Source of the DNA: SURF-24 sp964537965
GTDB lineage: Bacteria > Bacteroidota > Ignavibacteria > Ignavibacteriales > SURF-24
Reading direction: 5' to 3'
Assembly: GCA_964537965.1 (NCBI GenBank)
Contig: CAZIDB010000191.1
Coordinates: 1-9,237, forward strand
DNA: 9,237 nt
In this document: positions 1-6,290 of the stretch, piece after piece
Position numbering within the stretch: position 1 is the stretch's first letter
Layout: the number at the start of each line of letters is the position of its first letter
The notes under the pieces: model-generated
Databases searched by the model: none
Told to the model about the DNA's origin: nothing
The model's input: the letters and a program-made list of their open reading frames with translations, nothing else
Position numbers and translations under genes: made by a program

Positions 1-472
1 TTCAGGTTTAACTGCCTCTGGTAGTCATTCATCCATTCAGTCTTCGTTCTCCGTTCATCGTTCTTCGCTCTTCACTGGATTAATTGTTTTTTACCGCTGT
101 GAAGTATTGACAAGAAAAAATAATTAGTTTATTATTGCAAAAGATTTTTAACACAATAATCTTTGCGGGGGCAAAGTGCTTTTAAGGTTTCCAAATATTC
201 TCCCTACTTATTACTCGCACATACGAAGTTATTATAACTATATAAAATCTGTCAGGATCAGAATAAAAGAATTGACAGGATTGATGGTGTTGATGTAGTT
301 AAATTAAAAATACCTGGTAACATGAGTCCCATAGATTCTCTTTTATAGATGGAACGATATCAAGCCAAAAAATGGAAAAACAATTAAATAATAAAATAAA
401 CGCTGGTAGATAAACAGCTAAGAACAAATTATCTATTGGCGGGTTACCCGGCAAAGAAGGGATTAAATAATA
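1..472. other. gene-free region left of the cassettes
   Basis: I find no supportable gene here. Positions 26-75 are a pyrimidine-rich degenerate tract built from variants of CGTTCTTCG and CGTTCATCG. Positions 135-176 hold overlapping inverted repeats. Positions 251-290 contain two near copies of TGWCAGGATYRR, a motif resembling degenerate intergenic repeats of this bacterial group. An open frame on the minus strand (520-299) overlaps the start of the cassette 1 gene and has low-complexity, hydrophobic content with no recognisable domain, so I treat it as a chance frame. No integron integrase, attI site or clear attC is visible in this stretch. Confidence 0.6.
26..75. repeat. degenerate pyrimidine-rich short repeats
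   Basis: The tract is made of irregular 8-10 nt variants around TTCGTTCT, CGTTCATCG, TTCTTCGCTC and TTCACT. It is low-complexity intergenic DNA of no assigned function. It is too irregular for a clean microsatellite call. Confidence 0.35.
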
Positions 473-473
473 G

Positions 474-1479
474 TTATATTGCATAAAGTATGGAAAATAT
501 AGCCTTAAGAAAATCAACAATTGAAAAAGTAAGAAATCCTGAATCTATTACAGATGGGAATATTGATAACTATACTGGTAGAACAGGATTCTCATCTTTT
601 CATTGGCCTGGTTATTTAACATTAGATTTAGAGAAAAGCTATGAAATAAAAACTATTAGATTTTTATTATGGGATGGATTAGGAAAAGTAGGGACTGTAA
701 AAGCTACTCGTTTATATAAATATAGATTATTACTTTCTGAAGATTTAGTTAACTGGAAAGTAATATATGATACAGCTTCAGAAGGATTTACTGGATGGCA
801 ATGTTTTGAGTTTATAGATTCTGTTCCTGCTAGATATGTAAGAATTCACGGACTTTGGAATTCCAATAATGAAGATTTTCATATTATTCAAATTGAGGCA
901 TATGAAGATTTGCCTAAACCGTATGAAAAAGAATATGCTTTATTAAAAAAAATCGACCCTAATAAAAATTACATTGAAAATAATGATGGATTATCCATTT
1001 CAGAACAAATAAATAATATTATAAATGGAATTGAAAATCTTATTAATCCAAATAATATTTTAAATCCAATTCCGTTTAATCAATTAACCAAGATTTTAAG
1101 AACAAAGGTAGATGATATATCCAACATAGAAAAAAATGCTGCCAGCATAAGAAGAGAGATTCTTCAACCTGTTCAAAAGGAACTAGAAATATCATCAAAA
1201 TTTGGTAGGTTTTCTATTTATGGATTCTGGGTTGGTATTATTGGGGGGATATTAGCGATTATTTCAATAATTATATCGTTGTTTCATTAAATGCAATATA
1301 ACAAGCGGTTTAAACTGACTGCTTCTTACGCATTCGGCTTTTTTAGAAGTATTAATATTGGTCTGGAAGATTCGGCAGTCTTGTTCAAGGTAGTTCTAAT
1401 AGAAAGGTTTTTAATAATTATTGGCATTTGTGTTCAAAGCTGCATTGCAGTGTTGGGCAGCAGCTTAAACGCCACGGTG
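474..1479 (+). mobile_element. integron gene cassette 1
   Basis: The cassette starts after the G of GTTATAT (G at 473) and ends with the G at 1479 of GTTAGGT. Its first bases, GTTATATTGCAT (473-484), are the exact reverse complement of ATGCAATATAAC (1291-1302) just behind its gene. This is expected when a circular cassette with one attC is opened at G/TT: the R'' box pairs with the cassette's own leading bases. The gene starts 16 nt inside the left boundary and its stop abuts the attC, a compact layout typical of cassettes. No integrase lies in the window, so this may be an integrase-less attC cluster or the part of an integron distant from intI. The left boundary lacks a visible upstream attC. 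Confidence 0.72.
490..1290 (+). CDS. tail-anchored discoidin (F5/8 type C) domain protein
   Basis: This 266-residue protein appears to be cassette cargo. Residues 1-140 look like a discoidin or F5/8 type C fold, a beta-sandwich that usually binds carbohydrate or lipid. Visible signatures are NIALRK at the start, ITDGNIDNYTG, LTLDLEKSYEIKTIRF, YKYRLLLSEDLVNWKVIYD and ARYVRIHG. Residues 155-240 are polar and probably helical. Residues 246-264 form one hydrophobic segment (WVGIIGGILAIISIIISLF), followed only by H, so it looks like a C-terminal membrane anchor. There is no signal peptide, so the discoidin domain should face the cytoplasm, which is unusual because most characterised discoidin domains are extracellular. 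ATG at 490 is chosen because it lies 16 nt after the cassette boundary; only a weak AAAG precedes it. The gene is very AT-rich. Function is unknown; a membrane-associated sensor or defence role is speculation. Confidence 0.8.
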   Translation: MENIALRKSTIEKVRNPESITDGNIDNYTGRTGFSSFHWPGYLTLDLEKSYEIKTIRFLLWDGLGKVGTVKATRLYKYRLLLSEDLVNWKVIYDTASEGFTGWQCFEFIDSVPARYVRIHGLWNSNNEDFHIIQIEAYEDLPKPYEKEYALLKKIDPNKNYIENNDGLSISEQINNIINGIENLINPNNILNPIPFNQLTKILRTKVDDISNIEKNAASIRREILQPVQKELEISSKFGRFSIYGFWVGIIGGILAIISIIISLFH

Positions 1480-1485
1480 TTAGGT
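1296..1485 (+). other. attC recombination site of cassette 1
   Basis: The left box is ATATAAC (1296-1302) and the right box GTTAGGT (1479-1485) fits the attC consensus GTTRRRY, cut after the G. Inside these, the left arm AGCGGTTTAAACTGACTGC (1304-1322) is an imperfect inverted complement of the right arm GCAGCAGCTTAAACGC (1457-1472), giving the L''/L' stem with unpaired bases. About 135 nt lie between the arms, so the site is about 190 bp, longer than the usual range of roughly 55-145 bp. The reading frame of 66 codons across this region is the site itself, not a gene. Confidence 0.7.
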
Positions 1486-1500
1486 GCTTAAAGAGTTGCA

Positions 1501-2085
1501 ATGAATAAAATTGGTCAAATAAGAATACGAATCTCTGAAATATTGAACGAACTATTTGGAGATTATGAAAATGAAATAATTTTTCGACCTGAAAATACTA
1601 TTAAAAGTAGTGGGGGTACAGAAAAATCATCAAAATGCAGTCGGAACAATTCTGTTAATTGGATTGCAAGATGCAATGGGAAATTATTCATTGTTGTGCA
1701 TTGTATTGGCATGACTATGACGGAGTTTATTAAAGAATATAATAATAAGAATATCCTAATATTTAAAACTCAGCGTGAAATTGGTATAGAATATTCCTTA
1801 TATATAAACTGTCCTACTTGGAAAACTTCTGGTTATTTATTAAATGTGGATTTGGAGAATAATATTTTGAAGTTAAAAATAAATGATATAATCGACCCAG
1901 TTGAATTACCAATAACTAAAAATACACCGCGTTGGTTATTTGAGGAAGGGAATAAGTTTGAATTTACTTGCAAAATATATCCATTCTGGAGAATGAATAA
2001 TCTACATCTAATTCAAAATTCTGATTTATCAAAAGTATGGAAAACATTTAAACTAAAGCAGTATTTATCTGATTATGAATATTAG
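1501..2085 (+). CDS. hypothetical protein, cassette 2 cargo
   Basis: I do not recognise this 194-residue protein. It has no signal peptide or hydrophobic segment long enough to span a membrane, so it should be a soluble cytoplasmic protein. It mixes predicted strands and helices, begins with a helix-like segment (IGQIRIRISEILNELFG), and has five cysteines at about residues 46, 58, 68, 104 and 157 with no zinc-finger spacing. The C-terminal third is rich in aromatic residues (PRWLFEEG, YPFWRMNN). AAAGAG at 1490-1495, just upstream of the ATG at 1501, is a plausible ribosome binding site. Its base composition is AT-rich like the cassette 1 gene and unlike the peptidase gene downstream, which fits transfer as a cassette. 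Orphan proteins of this kind are common integron cargo. Confidence 0.72.
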   Translation: MNKIGQIRIRISEILNELFGDYENEIIFRPENTIKSSGGTEKSSKCSRNNSVNWIARCNGKLFIVVHCIGMTMTEFIKEYNNKNILIFKTQREIGIEYSLYINCPTWKTSGYLLNVDLENNILKLKINDIIDPVELPITKNTPRWLFEEGNKFEFTCKIYPFWRMNNLHLIQNSDLSKVWKTFKLKQYLSDYEY

Positions 2086-2145
2086 CTTTATTCAAAAGAA
2101 TAATAAAACAAGTAGGTACAAAAAAGCAAAGTTAAAAAATAATTC

Positions 2146-2212
2146 GCACCTAACCCGCACCGCTTCTAAACCCACCTAACTGCAGGCAGGCTTAATCATC
2201 CCGCGGCTCAAC
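2146..2212 (+). other. probable degenerate attC of cassette 2
   Basis: CACCTAAC (2147-2154) fits the RYYYAAC left box and complements the cassette's own first bases. Behind it, CTAAACC (near 2166) can pair imperfectly with GGCTTAA (near 2188), and CCGC with GCGG, giving a compact site of about 67 bp like a classic 59-base element. CACCTAAC occurs a second time near 2173-2180. The right box is not canonical (GCTCAAC), so the site may be inactive or the right boundary may lie elsewhere. Confidence 0.4.
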
Positions 2213-2309
2213 AACAAACAGTAAAATAAATTAAACGATTTTCTTTTTACTGTTGATAATTATTGCTTTATTACTTAAATCATTCTCTGAAAAACAAATT
2301 CTTATGTTT

Positions 2310-3938
2310 ATGAAATTCAGCATCAGAATAATTCTTACTCTTTACCTTGTAACACTGCAAAATATATTTGCGGGGCTAACCACTATGGATAGTGAAAGAA
2401 TTTCTATCGATACATTGAAGAAACATCTTATGATTTTATCGGACGATTCATTAAAAGGAAGAGAAACAGGTTCGGAAGGCAGCTTATCCGCAGCAAAATA
2501 CATTGCAGGCAAACTTGCAGAGTATAATTTAAAACCAGTCGGTTCGGATAATTCTTTCTTCCAGCAAATTCAATTTCGTGGCGTAACTGTAAAACCTGAA
2601 TCAAAATTTTCAATTGTTAATCCGAGAGCCTCTGAAGAATTCAAATTAGAAAAAGATTTTCTTGTTTACTCATCTGCGGTTGATCCGTATTTTCCAACGC
2701 AGCTTCCGATGGTATTTGCCGGTTACGGAATTATTGCTCCCGAATATGATTATAATGATTATCAGTCCGTAAATGTTGAAGACAAAATTGTTATCCTGTT
2801 ATTAGGTGAACCCAACTCCGATGACCCGGATTACTTTGAAGGAACGAATGCAACGCTTTTTAGCTCAATTGAAACGAAGCAAAGGATAGCGCTTTCCCAC
2901 GGGGCAAAAGGAATTATATTTATTCCCGATCCGCAGGATACTGAGGATAAAAAATGGGATTACTATACCCGGCAATATTCCTTTGAGGAAGTTTATCTTG
3001 CTTATTCGCGAAGTGAGATATTTTCTATTCTTCTTAATCCGGCAAAAGCAGAGAAACTTTTTGGGGGAAGTTCAGTTTCTTACATGGATATTTTAGATAT
3101 GGAAAAAGCAAATTCAATGAAAAGTTTTCAGCTTGCAAATAGTGTTTTGTTTGATATAAAAGTAAATACAAGAAATTTTATTTCACCAAATGTTGTAGCT
3201 TTAAAGGAAGGTTCAGATCCCGGATTAAAAAACTCTTACATAATTCTTTCTGCACATTATGATCATCTTGGAATAGGCAAACCGGTAAAAGGAGATTCAA
3301 TTTTTAACGGATTTATAGATAACGCTTCGGGGGTAAGCGCATTACTGGAATTTTCAAGATGTCTTTCTCAGGTTGAAACTAAGCGCTCCATAATTTTCAT
3401 CTTTACTACCGCAGAAGAAAAAGGCCTGCTCGGTTCTTCTTATTATTGTGATCATCCTGTTTTTCCTTTATACAAAACAATTGCCAATGTAAATATTGAT
3501 GGGCTTGCTTTTCTAAATGATTTTAAGAGCGTGATTCCGGTTGGCGGCGAATTCTCTACACTAAATGAAATGTTAAACCCGGTTCTTAACTCTCTTAGTA
3601 TTTCCAAATCAGACGTATACGATATTGTTAACAGGCAGGAATCATTCGCAAATTCAGATCAATTTAGTTTTGCTAAAGCAGGAATTCCATCTTTACTTAT
3701 AACGGAAGACATTGAAACCGAAGCCGCATCATTAAAAATGATAAACTGGATGGAAAATTTTTATCATTCACCGTTTGACGATAAGAATCAGTTCATAAAT
3801 TATGATGCGATGCAGAAACACCTTGAAATTATTTTTTCTTTCTGTACATTTCTTGCAAACAATGAAGAAGAGCCGGAGTGGAAAGAAGCAACATCATTTA
3901 TAAGCATTCAATTAAGAAACAGGGCGGAGAAGAAATAA
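2310..3938 (+). CDS. exported M28-family zinc peptidase with PA domain
   Basis: This protein, about 542 residues, is a secreted aminopeptidase-like metalloenzyme. I choose ATG 2310 because it gives a clean signal peptide (KFSIRIILTLYLVTLQNIFA); ATG 2304 is equally possible, and a TTG at 2253 would only add a poor N-terminal tail. No clear ribosome binding site precedes it, as is common in Bacteroidota. Numbered from 2310, a PA domain covers about 130-205 (VFAGYGIIAP to GAKGIIFIPDP). The peptidase domain covers about 300-530 with the full M28 metal set: H316 in AHYDHLG with D318, bridging D337 in DNASG, E369/E370 in AEEKGLLGSS, D397 in NIDG and H486 in YHSPFDD. All expected residues are present, so it should be active with two zinc ions. 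It probably acts in the periplasm or at the cell surface; the substrate is unknown. The next gene starts 3 nt after its stop, so the two are probably co-transcribed. Confidence 0.93.
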   Translation: MKFSIRIILTLYLVTLQNIFAGLTTMDSERISIDTLKKHLMILSDDSLKGRETGSEGSLSAAKYIAGKLAEYNLKPVGSDNSFFQQIQFRGVTVKPESKFSIVNPRASEEFKLEKDFLVYSSAVDPYFPTQLPMVFAGYGIIAPEYDYNDYQSVNVEDKIVILLLGEPNSDDPDYFEGTNATLFSSIETKQRIALSHGAKGIIFIPDPQDTEDKKWDYYTRQYSFEEVYLAYSRSEIFSILLNPAKAEKLFGGSSVSYMDILDMEKANSMKSFQLANSVLFDIKVNTRNFISPNVVALKEGSDPGLKNSYIILSAHYDHLGIGKPVKGDSIFNGFIDNASGVSALLEFSRCLSQVETKRSIIFIFTTAEEKGLLGSSYYCDHPVFPLYKTIANVNIDGLAFLNDFKSVIPVGGEFSTLNEMLNPVLNSLSISKSDVYDIVNRQESFANSDQFSFAKAGIPSLLITEDIETEAASLKMINWMENFYHSPFDDKNQFINYDAMQKHLEIIFSFCTFLANNEEEPEWKEATSFISIQLRNRAEKK

Positions 3939-3941
3939 ATA

Positions 3942-4757
3942 GTGAAATCATTTCTGTACTTAATAGTATTCCTCTTTATTTTGTTTAATGGCTGCTTTGT
4001 TAAGCCTTCTGCAACAATAATTAGAATTAAAGGTTCGGATACAATGCTTGTACTTAATCAGCTTTGGGCAGAAGAGTACATGAAAACTCATTCCAATGTT
4101 TCAATATATTTTTCCGGAGGCGGAAGTGAAGAAGGGATTAAAGCTTTAATAAACGGAGAAGCTGATATTGCGGCTGCTTCAAGAACTATTGAGCCGGTTG
4201 AAGTAAAAGAAATGGCAAAAAAGCATGCAACAGTTGGAATGTCTTTTACTGTTGGTAAAGACGCATTAAGCATTTATATGAACCTTGATAATCCTATAAA
4301 TGATTTAACGCTTGCAGAAGTAAAAAATATATTTACAGGAAAAATTACAAACTGGAAAGATGTTGGTGGTGATGATGAAAATATAGAATTGGTCTCGAGA
4401 CCGCCAAACTCGGGCACTTACTATTATTTTAAAGAACATATTTTAGACGGGGCAGACTATTCAGCAAACGTAAAAGTTTTTACTACTACAGAAGCAATTG
4501 TTAAAGAGGTAATGAAGAAAAAAAATGCAATTGGTTTTGGCGGAGTTGCTTACAGTAATGCTGTTGTCAATTGTTCAATAAACGGAATCATCCCTACAAT
4601 TGAAAACGTTCAGAATAACACCTACCCAATCGTCCGCTATCTTTTACTTTACACGGTTGATATGCCCGATGGAGAACTTAAAAATTATCTTGATTGGATT
4701 GTTAGTCCTGCAGGGCAGCAGATAGTAAAGAAAGCCGGCTATATTCCTTTATGGTAA
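3942..4757 (+). CDS. PstS-family phosphate-binding lipoprotein
   Basis: This 271-residue protein resembles the substrate-binding subunit of phosphate ABC transporters. The N-terminus is a lipoprotein signal with lipobox FNGC and lipidated C18, so it should be membrane-anchored in the periplasm or on the surface. Family signatures are in order: GSDTM (31-35), SGGGS (58-62), AAASR (77-81), IFTGKITNW (130-138), SRPPNSGTY (152-160) and a C-terminal WIVSPAGQQIVKKAGYIPL. The serine and threonine residues in GSDT, SGGGS and NSGT are those that bind phosphate in this family. The start is GTG 3942, 3 nt after the peptidase stop, with GGAG at 3926-3929 inside the upstream gene as a likely ribosome binding site. 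No pstC, pstA, pstB or phoU is in the window, so either the transporter lies elsewhere or this is an orphan binding protein. Binding of another oxyanion cannot be excluded. Confidence 0.92.
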   Translation: MKSFLYLIVFLFILFNGCFVKPSATIIRIKGSDTMLVLNQLWAEEYMKTHSNVSIYFSGGGSEEGIKALINGEADIAAASRTIEPVEVKEMAKKHATVGMSFTVGKDALSIYMNLDNPINDLTLAEVKNIFTGKITNWKDVGGDDENIELVSRPPNSGTYYYFKEHILDGADYSANVKVFTTTEAIVKEVMKKKNAIGFGGVAYSNAVVNCSINGIIPTIENVQNNTYPIVRYLLLYTVDMPDGELKNYLDWIVSPAGQQIVKKAGYIPLW

Positions 4758-4760
4758 AAA

Positions 4761-4788
4761 ATAAGGCTGCCAGTAGAAGCAGCCTTAT
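4761..4788 (-). terminator. intrinsic terminator of the minus-strand operon
   Basis: ATAAGGCTGC (4761-4770) and GCAGCCTTAT (4779-4788) form a perfect 10-bp stem with an 8-nt loop. On the minus strand it is followed by TTTTT (complement of 4756-4760), as in a standard intrinsic terminator. On the plus strand the stem is followed by ACACAAGG without a U-run, so it should work mainly for the minus-strand genes, although it sits just behind the stop of the PstS-like gene in a convergent layout. Confidence 0.8.
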
Positions 4789-4815
4789 ACACAAGGAGCG
4801 AACAGAGAGAAGAGT

Positions 4816-5507
4816 TTATTTGAGGAAAGTCATTTTATTTGTAAGGGTTACAGATTCAGTTTCTAACCTGTACAAATAAATTCCGCTGCTAAGGTTTGAA
4901 CCGTCAAATGAAGCCTTATAGTAACCCGCATTTTTGTATCCGTTAATCAGTGTTGCAACCTGTTGTCCAAGCAGGTTATAAACAATCAGTTTAACATTAC
5001 CTGCTTTTGGAATTGCGAAACTAATTGTAGTAGAAGGATTAAACGGATTAGGATAGTTTTGGCTTAATTCGAATTTTGAAGGAAGATTATCGTCTGATTT
5101 CTTAACATCAACAGTTGACGGAATATTTATGTTGCTTGTCCAGTTTAACGTCCAGTTGATTTTTCCGAAAGCGCCCACATAGTTTGCATCAACATCAAAA
5201 AATCCGTCTGACGGAGGAGTTCCGGCATTTGTATAAACAGGTGAAGACGCCGCAGGAAATGGGTTGACGGCTGAAAGATTGAAAGCATCCATCAATTCAA
5301 CTTCTGCGGTAGAAGATAAAATTCTTCCGGTGTTAATAGCGGTCAGCCAGTTAGTAATGTCAAAAAATCCGTTCGATTTTGTCGTATCGAGGTTCTTATC
5401 GCAGCCTGCAAAAATACTGTTTTTAACAAACATCAGCCCTGCCTGGGCATCTGCATTTGTAACAGAACCATCAATTAATAAACCGGTTGGGTAACCCATA
5501 ATCAATG
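4816..5507 (-). CDS. T9SS surface protein, C-terminal part after assembly gap
   Basis: This is the C-terminal 230 or so residues of the large repeat protein whose N-terminal part lies at 5608-7607. The start is cut by the N run; the methionine in IMGYPTG is internal, because the same segment sits mid-protein in unit 1 (NALIMGYPTGLLIDG). Residues up to about 135 finish the second repeat unit (DKNLDTTKSNGFFDI, NYVGAFG). The last 85 or so residues are a T9SS type A sorting domain: SQNYPNPFNPSTTI, VKLIVYNLLGQQV, LSSGIYLYRL, KMTFLK. In Bacteroidota this domain directs export across the outer membrane by the Por machinery and attachment to the surface or release. The frame differs from the upstream part only because 100 N is not the true gap length; a 152-bp gap, as in unit 1, brings both into one frame. 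The stop at 4816 is followed by a terminator hairpin. Confidence 0.9.
4819..5080 (-). other. T9SS C-terminal sorting domain
   Basis: The coded segment begins near SKFELSQNYPNPFNP and ends at the C-terminus KMTFLK. The order of PNPFNPST, a YNLLGQ turn and a GIYLYRL strand is the usual type A sorting domain layout. It identifies the host as having a type IX secretion system, though no T9SS component genes are in the window. Confidence 0.9.
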
Positions 5508-6290
5508 NNNNNNNNNNNNNNNNNNNNNNNNNNNNNNNNNNNNNNNNNNNNNNNNNNNNNNNNNNNNNNNNNNNNNNNNNNNNNNNNNNNNNNNNNNNNN
5601 NNNNNNNTCGTTATCGGATTCGAATCCGTTTGAACCGGAAACATCTGCAATCTCAGGATCTCTTACGCCAAGAAGGAATTGAAGTTTACCCTGGTAACCA
5701 AAGTCAGTATCAAAATCATCATCCCAGCCACGGTAAGCAATTAAATGTTTACAGTTAACTGTGCCGCCAAACCATTCATAAGAATCATCACCAGAATAGT
5801 TAACCTGAACGTAATCTATTTCAGTTCCGCTTCCGACACCACCAAAAGTTAAACCATTAATTTCATTGTTTGGCGAGAACGCAACACCGGGATATTCAAT
5901 GCGTACATATTTCATAACGCCACTGTTATCATTAGGATCAGTACCGCCGTAAGTATCGCCAGGACCCTCGATAGAAGCAGTACCACCGGGAACGTTGATA
6001 GGAGCATTACCAAGAAGAATGATTCCGCCCCAGTCGCCGTAAGTTGGAGTTTGTCCAGAACCAGACTTTGTAAATTCACTTGTAAAAATAATAGGATTAT
6101 CTGCAGTACCTTCAGCTTTAATTTTACCGCCGGGTTGAACAATTAAAGAACCAATAGATGAATTTTCACCATAAACAGTAACACCCGGATCAATAGTTAA
6201 AGTAGCTCCGGATTTAACTCTTACGAAACCTTTAAGAGTATAATCTTTATCAGCTGTTAAATGCAGGTCGCTTGAAATGTCACCTGCAAG
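5103..6290 (-). repeat. tandem protein repeat unit 2, interrupted by the gap
   Basis: This is the second copy of a 416-residue (1248-nt) coding unit. It starts at LAGDISSDLHLTAD, equivalent to VEGDITSDITLTSA of unit 1, and ends near NWTSNINIPSTVDV. The interval 5608-5792 is almost identical to 6856-7040 (I count about 3 differences in 185 nt). The part on the far side of the gap is clearly diverged, with small length differences. Confidence 0.88.
5508..5607. other. assembly gap of 100 N
   Basis: The run is exactly 100 N, the conventional placeholder for a scaffold gap of unknown length. By alignment to unit 1 of the repeat protein, the missing part corresponds to 6704-6855, that is 152 nt. 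Replacing 100 by 152 shifts the upstream part by 52 nt (1 modulo 3), which puts the two flanking reading frames in register. Any length of 152 plus a multiple of 1248 would also fit, so one or more whole repeat units could be missing. Confidence 0.95.

Larger units (their letters stand above)
1480..2212 (+). mobile_element. integron gene cassette 2, right end uncertain
   Basis: The cassette begins with TTAGGTGC at 1480. With the preceding G, GTTAGGTGC (1479-1487) is the exact reverse complement of GCACCTAAC (2146-2154) found 61 nt behind the gene, so the same end rule holds as for cassette 1. The gene ATG lies 21 nt inside the boundary. The right end is unclear: the region that should hold GTTRRRY reads GCTCAAC near 2206-2212, without the canonical GTT. 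This may be a decayed last site at the right edge of the array. Confidence 0.6.

Noticed and set aside
299..520. 73-codon minus-strand reading frame
   Set aside because: It crosses the left cassette boundary and the start of the discoidin gene, and has low-complexity hydrophobic content without a recognisable family.
473..1302. Interpretation of the 12-bp inverted repeat as transposon terminal repeats
   Set aside because: There is no transposase between the repeats, and the second gene shows the same rule with a different sequence joined at GTTAGGT, which fits cassettes and not an insertion sequence.
1291..1491. 66-codon plus-strand reading frame between the two cassette genes
   Set aside because: It begins exactly at the stop of cassette 1 and lies across the attC site, with codons dictated by the recombination arms. 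It has no ribosome binding site or domain.
2213..2303. Bacteroidota-type promoter (TTG and TAnnTTTG) ahead of the peptidase
   Set aside because: AT-rich sequence gives only poor partial matches and no convincing -7 box with correct spacing.
2253..2309. TTG start for the M28 peptidase
   Set aside because: It would add a 19-residue tail ahead of a clean signal peptide that begins at 2304 or 2310.
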